From Nectonema munidae (taxonomy: Eukaryota > Nematomorpha > Nectonematoida > Nectonematidae): a stretch of 64,000 nucleotides of DNA. Under the pieces are notes generated by a model, which did no database searches, was not told the DNA's origin, and saw only the letters and a list, made by a program, of their open reading frames with translations. Location of the stretch: the NCBI GenBank assembly GCA_030549495.1, contig JAUIRK010000156.1:1-64000 (forward strand). Reading direction: 5' to 3'. A program made the translations under genes and the position numbers. The first letter of the stretch is position 1. Each line of letters starts with the position of its first letter. Positions 15,594-27,629 of the stretch are shown here, in pieces.

Positions 15594-18500
15594 TTAAACA
15601 TATTCAGGCAGAAAAAGGGAGCACTTTAAAACAGGTAAACACCTACAGGGGCCACACAAACACAGGAACGCACAAATAAATAAGACACAAACACAGGCAG
15701 GCACAAACAGAAGGCACTCAAACACAGGCAGGCACAAATATGGGGCACTCAAGCACGGACAGACACAAACAGGGAGCACTTAAACAACAGGAGGCACTCA
15801 AACAGAGGCAGGCACAAACATGGGGCACTATAACACAGGCAGTCACAAACAAGGAGCACTCAAACACAGGAAGGCTCAAACAGGGAGCACTCAAACACAG
15901 GCAGGCACAAACAGGGTTGACTTAAACACAGGCAGGCGCAAAAAGGGAGCACTTTAACACAGGCAAGCACCAACAGGGGGCATTCAAAAACAAGCAGGCA
16001 TAAAGAGGAGGCACTATAACACAGGCAGACACAAACAAGGAGCACTCAAACACAGGCAAGCTCCAAAAGGGAGCACTCAAACACAGGCAGGCACAAACAG
16101 GGAGGACTTAAACACAGGCTGGCACAAACAGGGAACACTTAAACACATGCAAGCTCAAACAGTTAGCGCTTAAACAGATTAAGCACAAAAAGGGAACACT
16201 TTAACACAGGCAAGCACCAACAGAGGGCACTCAAACACAGGAAGCACAAACAGGCAAAAACAGTGAGCACTCAAACACAGGCAGGAACAAACGACGAGCA
16301 CTCAATCAACAGGAAGCACCCAAACACGGTCAGGCACAAACAAGGAGCACTTAAACACAGGTAGGACTTAAACAAAAAGCAGGCAGAAACAGGGTGCACT
16401 TAAACAAAGGCAGGCACTCAAATAGGGAGAACCCAACATACGCCAGCACAAACAAGGTGGAATTAAACACAGGCAGGCACAAACAGCGAACACTCAAACA
16501 GGGAGCACTCAAACACAGGCAGGCACAAACAGGGAGCCCTCAAACACAGGCAGGCAGAAACAAGGAGCACTTAAACACAGGCAGGCACTCAAACAGGGAG
16601 AACCCAACACACGCAGGCACAAATAGGGTTGACTTAAGCACAGGCAAGCACAAACAGGGAGCACTTAAACAGATCCAGGCTCAAAAAGAAAGTACCTTAA
16701 CACAGGAAAGCACCAACAAGGGGCATTCAAATATAGGAAGGCACAAGCAGGCAAAAACAAAAGGGACTCAAACATGGGACACTATAACATAGGTAGACAC
16801 AAATAAGGAGCACTCAAACACAGGCAGGTTCAAACAGGGAGCACTCAAACACAGGCAGGCACAAACAGGATGCACTCAAACACAGGCAGGCACAAACAGG
16901 GAGGATTTAAACACAGGCAGGCACAAACAGGGAAAAGTTAAACACATGCAAGCACAAACAGGTAACACTTAAACAGATTCAGGCAGAAAAAGGGAGCACT
17001 TTAAAACAGGTAAACACCTACTGGAACCATACAAACACAGGAACGCACAAACAAGGAGGACAGAAACACAGGCAGGCACAAACAGAAGGCACTCAAACAC
17101 AGGCAGGCACAAATATGGGGCATTCAAGCAGGGACAGACACAAACAAGGAGCACTCTAACAACAGGAGGCACTCAAATAGAGGCAGGCACAAACATGGGG
17201 CACTATAACACAAGCAGTCACAAACAATGAGCACTCAAACACAGGATGGTTCAAACAGGGAGCACTCAAACACAGGCAGGCACAAATAGGGTTGACTTAA
17301 ACACAGGCTGGCACAAACAGGGAACACTTAAACTCATGCAAGCTCAAACCCGGAGCACTTAAACAGATTCAGGCACAAAAAGGGAGCACTTTAACATAGG
17401 CAAGTACCAACAGAGGGCACTCAAACACAGGAAGGCACAAACAGGAAGCACATACAGGCAAAAATAGGGAGCACTCAAACACAGGCAGGAACAAACGAAG
17501 AGCACTCAATCAACAGGAAGCACCCAAACACGGTCAGGCACAAACAAGGAGCACTTAAACACAGGTAGGACTTAAACAATAATCAGGCAGAAACAGGGAG
17601 CACAACACAGACAGTCACTCAAATAGGGAGAACCCAACATACACAAGCACAAACAAGGTGGAATTAAACACAGGCAGGCACAAACAGCGAGCACTTAGAC
17701 ACAGGCAGGCGCAAACAGGTAACACTCAAACGTAGGTAGTTACAAACAGAGAGCACTCAAACACAGACATTAACAAACAACGAGCACTAAATCAACAGGG
17801 AGCATCCAAACACAGTCAGACACAAACAACGAGGACAAGGAGAGAAGGGAGCACTTAAACACAGGTAGGCACTCAAAAACAGCGAGCAACCGACACAGGC
17901 AGGCACAAACAGTGTGGACTTAACCACATGCAAGCACTTAAACAGATTTAGGCACAAAAAGGGAACACTTAAACACAGGCAAGTACCAACAGAGTGCACT
18001 CAAACACACATAGGCAAAATAGGGAGCACTCAAACACAGGCAGGAACAAACAACGAGCACTCTATCAACAGGGATCACCCAAACACAGGCAGGCACAAAC
18101 AAGGAGCACTTAAACACAGGTAGGACTTAAACAATAAGCAGACAGAAACAAAGAGCACTTAAACACACGTAGCCACTCAAACAGGGAGAACCCAACACAC
18201 GCAGACACAAATAGGGTTGACTTAAACACAGGCAGGCACAAACAGGGAGCACTTAAACAGAGACAGGCACAAAAAGGGAGCACCTTAACACAGGCAAACA
18301 CAAACAGGTGGCATTCAAACACAAGCAGGAATAAACAGGAGGCACTCAAACATGGGGCACTATAACACAAGCAGACACAAACAAGGAGCACTCAAACACA
18401 GGCAGGCTCAAAAAGGAGCACTCAAACACAGGTAGGCACAAACAGGGAGGACTTAAACACAGGCTGGCACAAACAGGGAACACTTAAACACATGCAAGCT

Positions 18501-18643
18501 CAAACAGGGAGCACTTAAACAGATTCAGCACAAAAAGGGAACACTTTAACACAGACAAGCACCAACAGAGGGCACTCAAACACAGGAAGCACATACAGGC
18601 AAAAACAGGAACACAGGCAACCACAAACAAGGAGCACTTAAAA

Positions 18644-19640
18644 ACATATGTAATTTTAATTACATGATTTATTTTTATAATTGTGAACAAATTTCCCTAT
18701 TGATTTCAATTCATATATAAAAGTTAATAAAAATTTCTAAGTCAATATTTATTTTTAAAAGTCAATTTTTTGTTTGCCTTGTTTATAATCTTTTTAGATG
18801 CTGCAGGCTTTTTTAAATTTAAGTTTTGGAAATATACTCAGACTCATCACTTTATTTGGTTAGTGTGTTTGTTCTAAAAAACTAGGATATTTTTTCTATT
18901 TATGAGAATCATTTTAAGTTGACAATGCTTTTTCAAAATAAACTTCAACATTTAAATTTGAAGCACTTTAACAACAGATAAAAATCAATATCAATTCACT
19001 TTTCTTTTAATTTCACTTTGAAGCAAAAAATTTAAATGGTGGCTTCCTTCACATTCTTACGTTTGAATTTTATTAAACTTTTTCATTTGTTGAGCGCATG
19101 ACAAAATATTTAGCTTTTCTACAAAGTTTATAATTTGCCATTTTTTGACTTCATTTCGGCGACAGTTTATTGAAAAAGTTTCACTTTAGAGAAACTTTTA
19201 AATTTTAAAAGGTATAGTTGTTCGAAATTCTTGTTAGAAATTATATGGATTTTTTGTTTTATTTAAAAAATAAATTGAAAAGTTGCAAATGTCTACTAAG
19301 TTTAAATTTTAAATCTTCTTTAAAACTGTTTAATAGGTTTTGATATACTGTCAACATATTGAATACGTAATGATATATATTTCAAAGTAGCCTTTGAGGT
19401 TAAAATTTAGCATGCATCAACAAAAGATATTTTAAAAGATAGTTATGTGAGTAAAAGAAGTGATATAAAATTTAGGAGACATCTTAAAAGAATGATATAA
19501 ATTTTCTCAGGCAAACAAATGATGAAAAGGGCATCTATTTGAATCTCTCTTTCATATATTATTACATTAATTGAAATCATATATTTTAAATTGTATATAG
19601 AAAAATAACTTTTGATATTTTTTTTAATTTGAATATTATT
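18644..19640. other. AT-rich unique DNA next to satellite, no gene seen
   Basis: Stop-dense in all frames. The only item of note is AGCACTTTAACAACAG at 18,962-18,977, which looks like a lone decayed satellite monomer (compare AGCACTTTAACACAGG inside the array). Confidence 0.6.
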
Positions 19641-19649
19641 TGGAGAAAC

Positions 19650-21270
19650 CATTGAACAACCTAGTACTGTTGTTCTTTTTCCTCCTTTTCAACAACAAAA
19701 TGATGAATCCTATAAAGATATTGATGCTTCAGACGATCCAAAATATGATATTAAACATTTGCTAAGAAGAATTTTAGTAACCAAGGTAAAAATTTATCTA
19801 AATTATCATCAAGTGGCTCAAAAAATTTGTCTAAAAGCTTTTGAACTTAAAACACATTTTTTGTGTTAAAAAAGTATAAAAAACATTGTAAAATTAAATT
19901 GTTTGAAGATAATTTATTTCATTCAAAATTTCCTGAATTTTTTTCACTTGTGTGTCTTTTTTTTGAACAAGTGAAAATTAGATGAAACGTTTATCTCTTT
20001 ACTTTTTCAATAAAATATTTATTAATGTCAAAAAAATCAATCTAGTAATCTGATAAATGAGACCAATATGAAGAGTTTCTTAGCCATTGCATCATTTCAG
20101 TCTATTGTAAAGTTCTTTACCGTGAAATGTATAAATGTGAGCCTCTAGATACGCAAAACTAATCTGTAAGTCAAGCTATTAGAAGAAATGTATTTAGAGT
20201 TTTGATTAAAAACATTCATTTCTTTGACAATTTTAAGCTCAAAAATAGTGACAAATTTGAAAAATTCAGGCCTTTAATTCCTACATAAATTCTCTTTCAA
20301 AATTTATACCTTTCCAACATAAAATGTCTATAGATTTAAGCATGATTGCTTCTTATGGTAAACACCCATGGAAGCAATATATGCGGCCTAAGCCTATAAT
20401 GTTTTGTTATAAAATTTAGGCTCAAACTACGAACACGGGCTTCTTATCCCATTGTTCTCCATATTGTGGAAGCGATAAATGGCATTGGTCAAGGATTAGA
20501 TGTAGTTTTAGGAATTCTAAATATATTTCAGCCTATTCCATGGCAATATTTTTATTTTGATCATTGATTTACTTGATGGATACGGTTATGAAAGTTGGCG
20601 GAACAGGGACTTTGAGAAAGAATATATTAGGAAATTCACCGATATTGCCAAAAAATATTTGCAAAAATGTTCGAGGTACAGCCATACAAAGTATTTATGA
20701 AAATTTGTTTTAGTTGGATTATGGAATAATGCAGGTTATATATATTGCCCCAAATGTTCATGACTGCAGCAATTCTTTTAAGAAAAAAGGATGGTCCAAA
20801 AAACAAGAAAAAGAAGTGAGCATAAAATATCCTTCTTTCATAAAATAATATAATATAAATATGGGTGGCGTTGAACTTAATACGAATTAGATCAAGGCAA
20901 TGGGGATGCCAATTCTTAGTTAGACAATAAATTCATTAGTTGTCAATTCTTAGAAGTCATATAGATACGCAAAACCTTGTGAAAGTATGCCACTGCTAAC
21001 TTTCATAAAAGAGTATGAGCAGACTATTCTAATCAAAAATAGAATACCAACTTTACAAAAATCTTTAACTCTTCTTCGTCCATCTACAAGGTCTACAGCG
21101 CATAATGTAATCACATTAGAAAAGATGGAAAGATCATTGGTAAGAAAAATCTTATTCTTCTTCGAGAAGAGGTAAGCAATGCCAAAGTAGTTGTAGTATA
21201 ATTTGTTTTAAATGTAGAGAACCTCTACATCCTCTCTGTTTTGAAAAATTCCATAATAAAATAAACTTCG
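19650..21270 (+). mobile_element. decayed piggyBac transposase copy
   Basis: Read in shifting + frames this stretch matches the piggyBac transposase layout. A catalytic-core piece near 20,450-20,600 includes IPWQYFYFD, the place of the conserved DNFFTS block, followed by a KLAEQGL-like piece. The C-terminal cysteine finger at about 21,195-21,255 reads CFKCREPLHPLCFEKFHNK, the C-x2-C / H-x2-C-x4-H pattern typical of the family's tail. The frame is lost at many places, so this is an inactive relic of a plain DNA transposon. The N-terminal limit is uncertain; an acidic DESYKDIDASDD-like piece near 19,700 may be the start. No TTAA-flanked ends could be fixed. Confidence 0.7.
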
Positions 21271-21279
21271 TTTTTACTT

Positions 21280-24195
21280 TATTTTTATATAGAAAATATA
21301 GAAATTTCTACTACAAAATTAATTGTAATAAAATAGCCAAATATTAAAAAAAAAGTATATATATTAGATGGGTAAGTAGGTAGGATGATGTCGAAGCACT
21401 TTCCGAACTGAATCGATATGCTTGCAATGTTTGGGAAGGGTAAAAATTAATGAAGTTCTTTATAAGCAGGGGCAGAAGAACAAGAGAAATGGTGTGGATT
21501 ATGCGTAATTGGGAGAATAGACTAGAATTTAAGAATATTACTTTTTAATACATGTAAAAGCTTTGGATGATGAAGGGAGTCTAGAAAAGAAGACGGAAAA
21601 CCATTTAGAGTATTTTCTCAAAGTGAAAGAATTCCTGTTGAAAGGTTTTAAGTGATGGACAAAAAAGGAATAAGTGGGAGGAATATTCAATGATGGTGCC
21701 CTAAAATTTACAAATAGAAGTATCTAAAAGATGAATACGAAAGAAGTATTGATTTCAACTACAGTGTCCATATAGTCTTCTTCTAAGTGAGCGAGAAAAT
21801 GCAAAATTTTGATGTTTTCAGAGAGTATGTATTTGAAGGATGTTTTCGATGCATGAAGCGAGGTGAGGGGAAGAAATAAGATTATCGTAGTTTCAAGTAT
21901 TGTAGATATGGGATAGAAAATAAGAGTTAAAATTTTAAAGTTCACTGAAGTACATATAGGATAAGGTAAGGAGAGTGTATGCTTGGTTGAAACTTTATTT
22001 AGTAAGCGAAGGTGAAAAAATAGTATCTTGAGAATCCAAGAAAAAATGTAGAGATAAGAATGATGAGAACCTACACATGCTGTTGAGGAGATGGTTGCAA
22101 GCGAGGAGTAGAGTAATACTTTTGGCTTCTGTAGTATAATGGAGGGGGTCGAAAGCTGATTGAAAAGTTGAATTGGGCAGTGTCTAAAAATAACAAAAGC
22201 GCATATATTAGATATTTTACAATAGTCTGTAAAAATGCGTAAAGTTTAATTGGTGATTCGGGAAAATCGAATTATAGATGCAGCATAGTTCTTGTTTTGG
22301 TGGAGAAATTTGAAGAATGGAAGTGTTTGAGAAGGGTGAATTAGCGTTATTGGGTTAATATGAGGGTGGATAAGAAGGTGTTTATGATAATGGAAAGAAA
22401 GTGGAGAGTAGAGAATTTTAATATGTATTGGAATAAGAATCAATTTTAGAAAAAGAAGTAAGAGGTGTGAAACAGTAGTGTGTGATCTAAACACCTTTTA
22501 TTTTTGATCTACTTTAAATCTTTGAAACTATACAAGAAAATAAACAGTCTTACAAAAATATCTCTGTAAAACTGCCATTAATTTTAGATATCTTCAAGGA
22601 AAATAGAAATATGCATCCTATATCATTTTATTGGAAAGGTATTTAAATGACTATAACGAATTTTGAATGAATAGTTAAAATATATCTCAATATTTTTGGA
22701 AATATTGAGATATATTACATTGAAGAGTGCTGCATTTATAAAATAGTAAACAAATTCAAATGAAAATATTTCCTATGAAAGATTCAGACAATTGTTAATG
22801 AATAAATGATATGGAAGAAGAATAAAAAGAAAGAAAACATTAAAATTTAAATTTAAATTTCCTGCACACACGATATACTGTTTTGAAATTACAGAAAAGA
22901 TTTTTATATTCTTTTTTTATTTATCAATCAACTCTAAAATTTAACAAATTACGTATTCTCTAAATATTTAAATGTCTAATGTTTATCCGAGTTATTCTAT
23001 TATTTCTTAGTCTTAAGACTTTAAACTTAGAAAGATTCTGCTCGAATCTTTTATGTAATCGTAAGATTTTTAATTTATTTCATCAATGGTATTTTTTGAC
23101 TAAGATTCAATCTTCAAGACGGTTGGCTGTTAACCTTGTTTCTACACCTATGTATCAATAAAATTGTTATTTAAAATGCATAATTGTTAATGTGTAAACT
23201 TAAACATTTTTAATTTAATTTCTAAATACTAAATTATTCTTTTACATAAATGTATGAAATATGTTAATGTATAAACGCAATTAAAATGTTCATTTAAAGT
23301 ATTGTATTTTAAATATAAAAAACTTTTATTTCTCTTATACGGAGTTTTAAAAGAGGTTGAACGGGCTCAATTTTTATGGAGTCTTTTGTCTACTGATGTT
23401 GAGCTAAAAACGGAAGGGCCTTGTAACCCTTTTGAAAGATTATCACGATCGAGAAACGGAAAATAAGTAGTAATTGACTACACACCTTTTTTTTAAGAAA
23501 CTGCTAAAAATTGAGTAATTTATTTCGAAAACCATATTTAAAGTACTGAGTTTTTCTTACTTTTTTGTTGTCTTTTTCTAATTTTTCAAATCTTATGATT
23601 ATGCTACCAAACATTATAAGTCTTGCTTTCTTTTTAACTACTTTTGACAATTCTTGCCTTTATTTAAGGCTGAAATAGTAAAGAAAAATATTAAACCTAC
23701 GAATCCAAGAATTTTTATATATCATGAATCCCCAAATCAGTCAACTTGGAATATCCAATGAAGAAGGTCGTTTATCAAGGCATTCTTCTTAAAGCTAGGA
23801 GAAAGAAAGCTTATCAATGCAGAGTGGGATTTTATGACGCAATATAAGAAAGTTTGATTTTGCTGATTAATTGTATAATTAATAAGAAAGTTTTTTTGAG
23901 TGCAACGTTTTCGACTGTCAGCCAGAATTAAAAGAAGACATACGATTTGTGTTACATCTGCAGGAAATATCTGTTAATGTAGATCGTAAGTTTGAGTAAT
24001 GTTTTTTGGAAAGTAAGTAAATTATGTTTATTTGTAATGAACTCATCTTCCAAATAGTAGTCCCAAAGTTGAAATATCACGATTCAATTTTTGTTAGCTA
24101 ACAATTTTCGAAAATATTCAAGTATATCTATAAAAAAATGGATCAATATATATTATACCTGTAAAAATAAAATATAATTATAAAAAGTAAATTGA
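21280..24195. other. AT-rich stretch, possible decayed LINE, no intact gene
   Basis: Between 21.4 and 22.5 kb the - strand keeps stop-poor, Leu/Ser/Pro/His-rich reading frames (for example 21,724-21,945 and 22,246-22,494), as often seen in decayed LINE 3' parts, but no RT or RNase H motif could be placed. A short + frame at 23,341-23,466 and a piece ending in a good splice donor (GATC|GTAAGT near 23,987) look coding-like but match nothing I recognise. Confidence 0.35.
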
Positions 24196-24443
24196 AAAGT
24201 AAACAGTCTTTATTCCAAAAATCTTAGGAGATGCATTTTCGACCACTAAGCTCATTAACGAATCTTCAACTACCTACTGAAGAAGGAGGGTGATAAGTTG
24301 CTGTGATTGGAGTATTGCTAAATGGTTACTCCAATCACATTAACGTATTACCCTTCTTTTCGAGTTGGTAGTTGAAGAGCCGTTGATGACCATAGTGGTC
24401 GAAAATGCATCTAAAATTTTTTTGAATAAAGACTGTTTACTTT
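24196..24443. mobile_element. 248-bp foldback (inverted-repeat) element
   Basis: The two halves are inverted copies. The left arm runs from AAAGTAAACAGTCTTTATTC through GATGCATTTTCGACCACTA and TCTTCAACTACC to GTGATTGGAGTA. The right arm carries the reverse complement of the same blocks in the same order and ends at 24,443. Arms are about 115 bp with scattered mismatches around a spacer of roughly 11 bp, so the whole element could form one long hairpin. Near-identical AT-rich 25-26-bp stretches lie on both sides (24,169-24,193 and 24,501-24,526). No coding capacity. This is a MITE or foldback-type element whose superfamily is not determined. Confidence 0.85.
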
Positions 24444-26853
24444 ATTACTTCTTGTAATTTCTACGTCTTTTTCAATGACTCAGCGCCACTTTGTCTATAT
24501 AAAATATAATTATTAAAAAGTAAATTAACAGCTTTCAATAATCCTAACTTTGGATAAATAAAAATGTTTATTATAGTGCGATAAGCTTGGAATAACTTAA
24601 ATTTATTTTATGAAATGTGTCCCGCTTTTCAATCAAAAGGTGAAAGTAAGGCTATCTATTGGTCTTGCTAGGCTTAGTGTGCCATCATGAATTGTGTGAT
24701 TTGGTTCAGTCATGAAGAAATAAGGCACTTAAAATTGGTGGCTTGAATTGTTGTATGCTCATAGAAGAGAATAAGCAGGAAGGAGGCATCAATCGTAGTG
24801 TTTTTTTATTTTTGCTAGTCTTATTCATGGTTTTTCATCGATTATTATTATTATTGGAATACTGGCTAGTGAGTTTGTTCCTTTATTCTTTTTTTTCTCG
24901 AATCACTTTTAATGAATAATTATTTCTTTGGCTGAGAAGTAGGGTAACATGCTTCTGATATTCTGAGCCTTTTTAGAGCTAGACGTAATCCTTTTTAGTG
25001 ATGTGAGAGTCGACACTCAGATAAGTAACCGGACAAGTGTCCTCTAATATAAACATTTAGATAAATGCTGGAAATCTTTCATTATCCCCACCCCCTATTT
25101 AAATTCCTTGAATGATTCTTGATTCATTGTTTCGATTGGTTATTTATATTGGCCAACTAAACACGTTCACTCTTTTCTCTTTAACACATTTTGGCAACTT
25201 TTTTATCCCAAACCACAAAAGATTTCGACTTTAGAGTTGGTAGAACATCTTCTAAAGCGATCCCTGTTCATTCCTTGCAAAGAAGTCAATCAATACATCC
25301 TAAAAAATACTTTTTTGGGGTTTACTTTTCGCAGTAGAGCTTCTTATTCTGAAGAGCAGGAAGAAAAGAGAAAACAAATCATTACTCTTTCAGCCACTTT
25401 CAATATATATGTATATTTATGTAATTTTTTATCATTTATAACAATCGAAGCGCTTCTCTATTTTATTAGTCTATTACAAATTATAGTTATTTTATCCTTT
25501 ATTTATTTACCTGTCTACATAATGGGCCTATTTATTTATTATAATTATTTTATTCGTATTAACAGTCCGCAAAGTCAGTCAGTGACGTTCACTATATTTC
25601 CATTACTTTGATTTAAATTACAATGCTTTAACAACGATTAACCATATTTCCTTTTTGGTAAATCAAATCAATAAGATCCTGATCGGACTTAGGGAGATGA
25701 TGTTGATCCCCTCTCTACTATAAGTTAATTTATTCAATTTTTCTGTGATTATTAAGACTATGAATATACAAATTAATTGTTTTTAACACAATTGAATCTC
25801 TTTTTTAGAGCCAATATCAATATTTGAAGCCTCCAGTAAATTTACAACGCCTAATAGAAATTTTTTGCAATTCAGTGCTTCTGAACGAATCGTTGTTTTC
25901 AGCAAATTCCTGCCAAGTCACTTTGACTTCTCTTACAATATTTGGGAAGGAAAAGTAATTTTATTTTCATCTTTTTTTTAAATCATAATATTACTCGGTG
26001 CTTGCCAAGTCTCTTATGATTTAAAAAAACAATTATGACTGTGGGCAACAGTCAATTCAAGCCTGTTTTATTAAAATAGTGTGTTTTCATGTGAATGCTA
26101 AGTACAACACAGTCACAATAGAAGTTATCATGCCAACGAACATGGCTCATTTCAGAATAATACTATCCTGATTTGAAGTAAATTAGCACCACAGCTTCCC
26201 AATAGGAATGCACCAATATATTAGCGTGTCTTCAACAAACTTTTTATTCAAACTTTCCTCGAACCTCCTTAATTTTTCTGTGGAACCCTGAGAGGCTCCA
26301 GCTGTGCACCTTGTTGAGAAATTATATAAATTGTAAAAATACTTAAACGTATGACACGTATCGTCACTTTTTTGCAACTAATCTAAAAAGTTGAGAAGAG
26401 TTAACAAACGCAGAAACTTAGTTGTTATCAGTTTTGAAATTGCTTTTATATATTGAAGACTTCACGATCCAACTAAAAGAAGATTATTTCATTCAACTAG
26501 AGAACATTTTTAATATAGGTCAAATTTTTTGACTTTTCCATTGTGGAACATAAATTGATTGATTTTATTCATGCTCTCTTTTAAAGAGTTTGAAATATAG
26601 CTAGAAAGTATGCTTACTTTTTAATGATGCTGCGGAGAGTACGACTCTCCATCTGGTGAGCTACCGAAAATGTTATTACCCCCGACTATTTCATGTCTTG
26701 TCTTACGCATTTTTTTACAAAAATACTTCACGGTAAGCACATTTTGTCGCAGTAAATGAACTTATTCCGAAAAATACAACATTTATAAAAAGAATAGCTT
26801 ATTTGATACTAAGTCTTCCCCAGACTTAGACTTAGCTGATATGTGGGCTATTA
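24444..26853. other. AT-rich stretch with small unresolved reading frames
   Basis: No recognised gene. A + frame at 25,237-25,420 starts with a hydrophilic, charged stretch (SRASYSEEQEEKRKQ) before turning into AT-rich intron-like sequence. A - frame lies at 26,183-26,377. Either might be an exon or a transposon scrap, but neither shows a known motif. The strand-symmetric GGAGAGTACGACTCTCC (26,636-26,652) is a lone palindrome. Confidence 0.4.
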
Positions 26854-27270
26854 GAGTGTCCCAAAAATGAAGAAAGATAATAAGTATTTAACACTCGTTA
26901 TTTTTACTTTCATATAGTGTATATATAAACATTTAAAACTAAAATTAAACATTATACACCTTTTTCATTGGAATTTATATTTGATGTAAATCTTTAGATT
27001 TCTTTTTTTGAATTTGTTTTTGTTTAAATAAAATTTATTAATGTGTAAACTCAATTTTTAGTGAAAACTAATCATCTATCTTGTTGAATTATTATAGATA
27101 CAAGAAATACTTTGTTATATATTAATACAAAAGCACGTAGAACTTATCCACAAGCAACATCTCATGGAATACTTTTTTTTAGAAAGATTAATTTCATTTT
27201 TTATATTTGCAACTAGAAAAAAAATAAGCGTCAGAAAGTTGTATATTTTTGTCTTATTTTTGGAACACTC
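26854..27270. mobile_element. mariner/Tc1-type MITE
   Basis: A 417-bp AT-rich segment bounded by terminal inverted repeats: GAGTGTCCCAAAAATGAAG at the left and the reverse complement of GAGTGTTCCAAAAATAAGAC at the right. The dinucleotide TA stands immediately outside each end (26,852-26,853 and 27,271-27,272), the target-site duplication used by Tc1/mariner elements. No transposase frame inside, so it is non-autonomous. Confidence 0.8.
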
Positions 27271-27410
27271 TAGTGAGGTATGCGAAACTATATGAAAAGA
27301 GGAATTTACAATGACCAAAAATAGAAGTGTTTCTCCACATATACCAGATCTCCAGCATTCACGGGCAACAACCGTCTTTCGATGTCCCTTATTAGAATAG
27401 ACCCCTATAG

Positions 27411-27578
27411 ATGAAGTTCTTATTGCGATTTTTAATGAAAATTGATATTATTCATATTCAAAAGCCTTTTTTTAAGATTGAAAATAATAGGCAAGGTCTC
27501 TTCAATGTTTCTCTTGGACAAGAAGTCTATATTCTCAAGAAGGATCAAGATTTGGTTGTTGTTAATGAAGAGGTAGAT
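27411..27578 (+). CDS. possible SH3-like exon, perhaps 5' part of the TANGO1-like gene
   Basis: An open + frame beginning at an ATG just after an in-frame stop. It reads GLFNVSLGQEVYILKKDQDL followed by VVVNEE and then a GT (GAAGAG|GTAGAT). The spacing resembles the first half of an SH3 fold (a hydrophobic strand, G-x-E/V-V-x-I/V, K-K-D-x-D, then the position of the WW/LW pair). TANGO1/MIA proteins carry a lumenal SH3-like domain near the N terminus, the frame ends in phase 0, and the first secure exon downstream (30,200) begins in phase 0. The second half of the fold (a G-Y-x-P type block) was not found between them, and the tryptophan is missing. It could equally be an unrelated short frame. 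Confidence 0.25.
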
Positions 27579-27629
27579 TTAACTCATTTAGAGACTATTT
27601 GTGTATACTTCACTCTTAGTTTACATTAA

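Larger units (their letters stand above)
1..18643. repeat. 31-bp satellite array with nested higher-order repeats
   Basis: Continuous tandem array. The commonest monomer is 31 bp, with landmarks such as GCACTCAAACACAGG recurring at 851, 882 and 913. The consensus has 13 A, 9 C, 8 G and one T, so the + strand is nearly T-free and the array (about 55% GC) contrasts with the AT-rich flank. Monomer variants (GCACTTAAAC, GACTTAAAC, GCATTCAAAC, GGCACTATAAC) occur in fixed order, which makes higher-order repeats. About 600 monomers fit in the window and the array continues past the left edge. The right end is degenerate and stops near 18,643 in AT-rich unique DNA. Every long open frame here is a by-product: three monomers are 93 bp, so all frames repeat with a 31-residue period and no codon structure of its own. 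No gene is called. Confidence 0.97.

Noticed and set aside
1-18643. CRISPR-like array (about 31-bp repeats)
   Set aside because: There are no spacers: monomers are directly contiguous and all related. The setting is eukaryotic.
413-18690. Dozens of 60-132-codon open frames, including Cys/Leu-rich frames on the - strand and Gln/His/Lys-rich frames on the + strand
   Set aside because: They repeat with a 31-residue period imposed by three 31-bp monomers, all frames are equally open, and no start, stop or codon structure is kept between copies.
26636-26652. GGAGAGTACGACTCTCC palindrome as a regulatory site
   Set aside because: A single 17-bp inverted repeat with no partner and no gene nearby.
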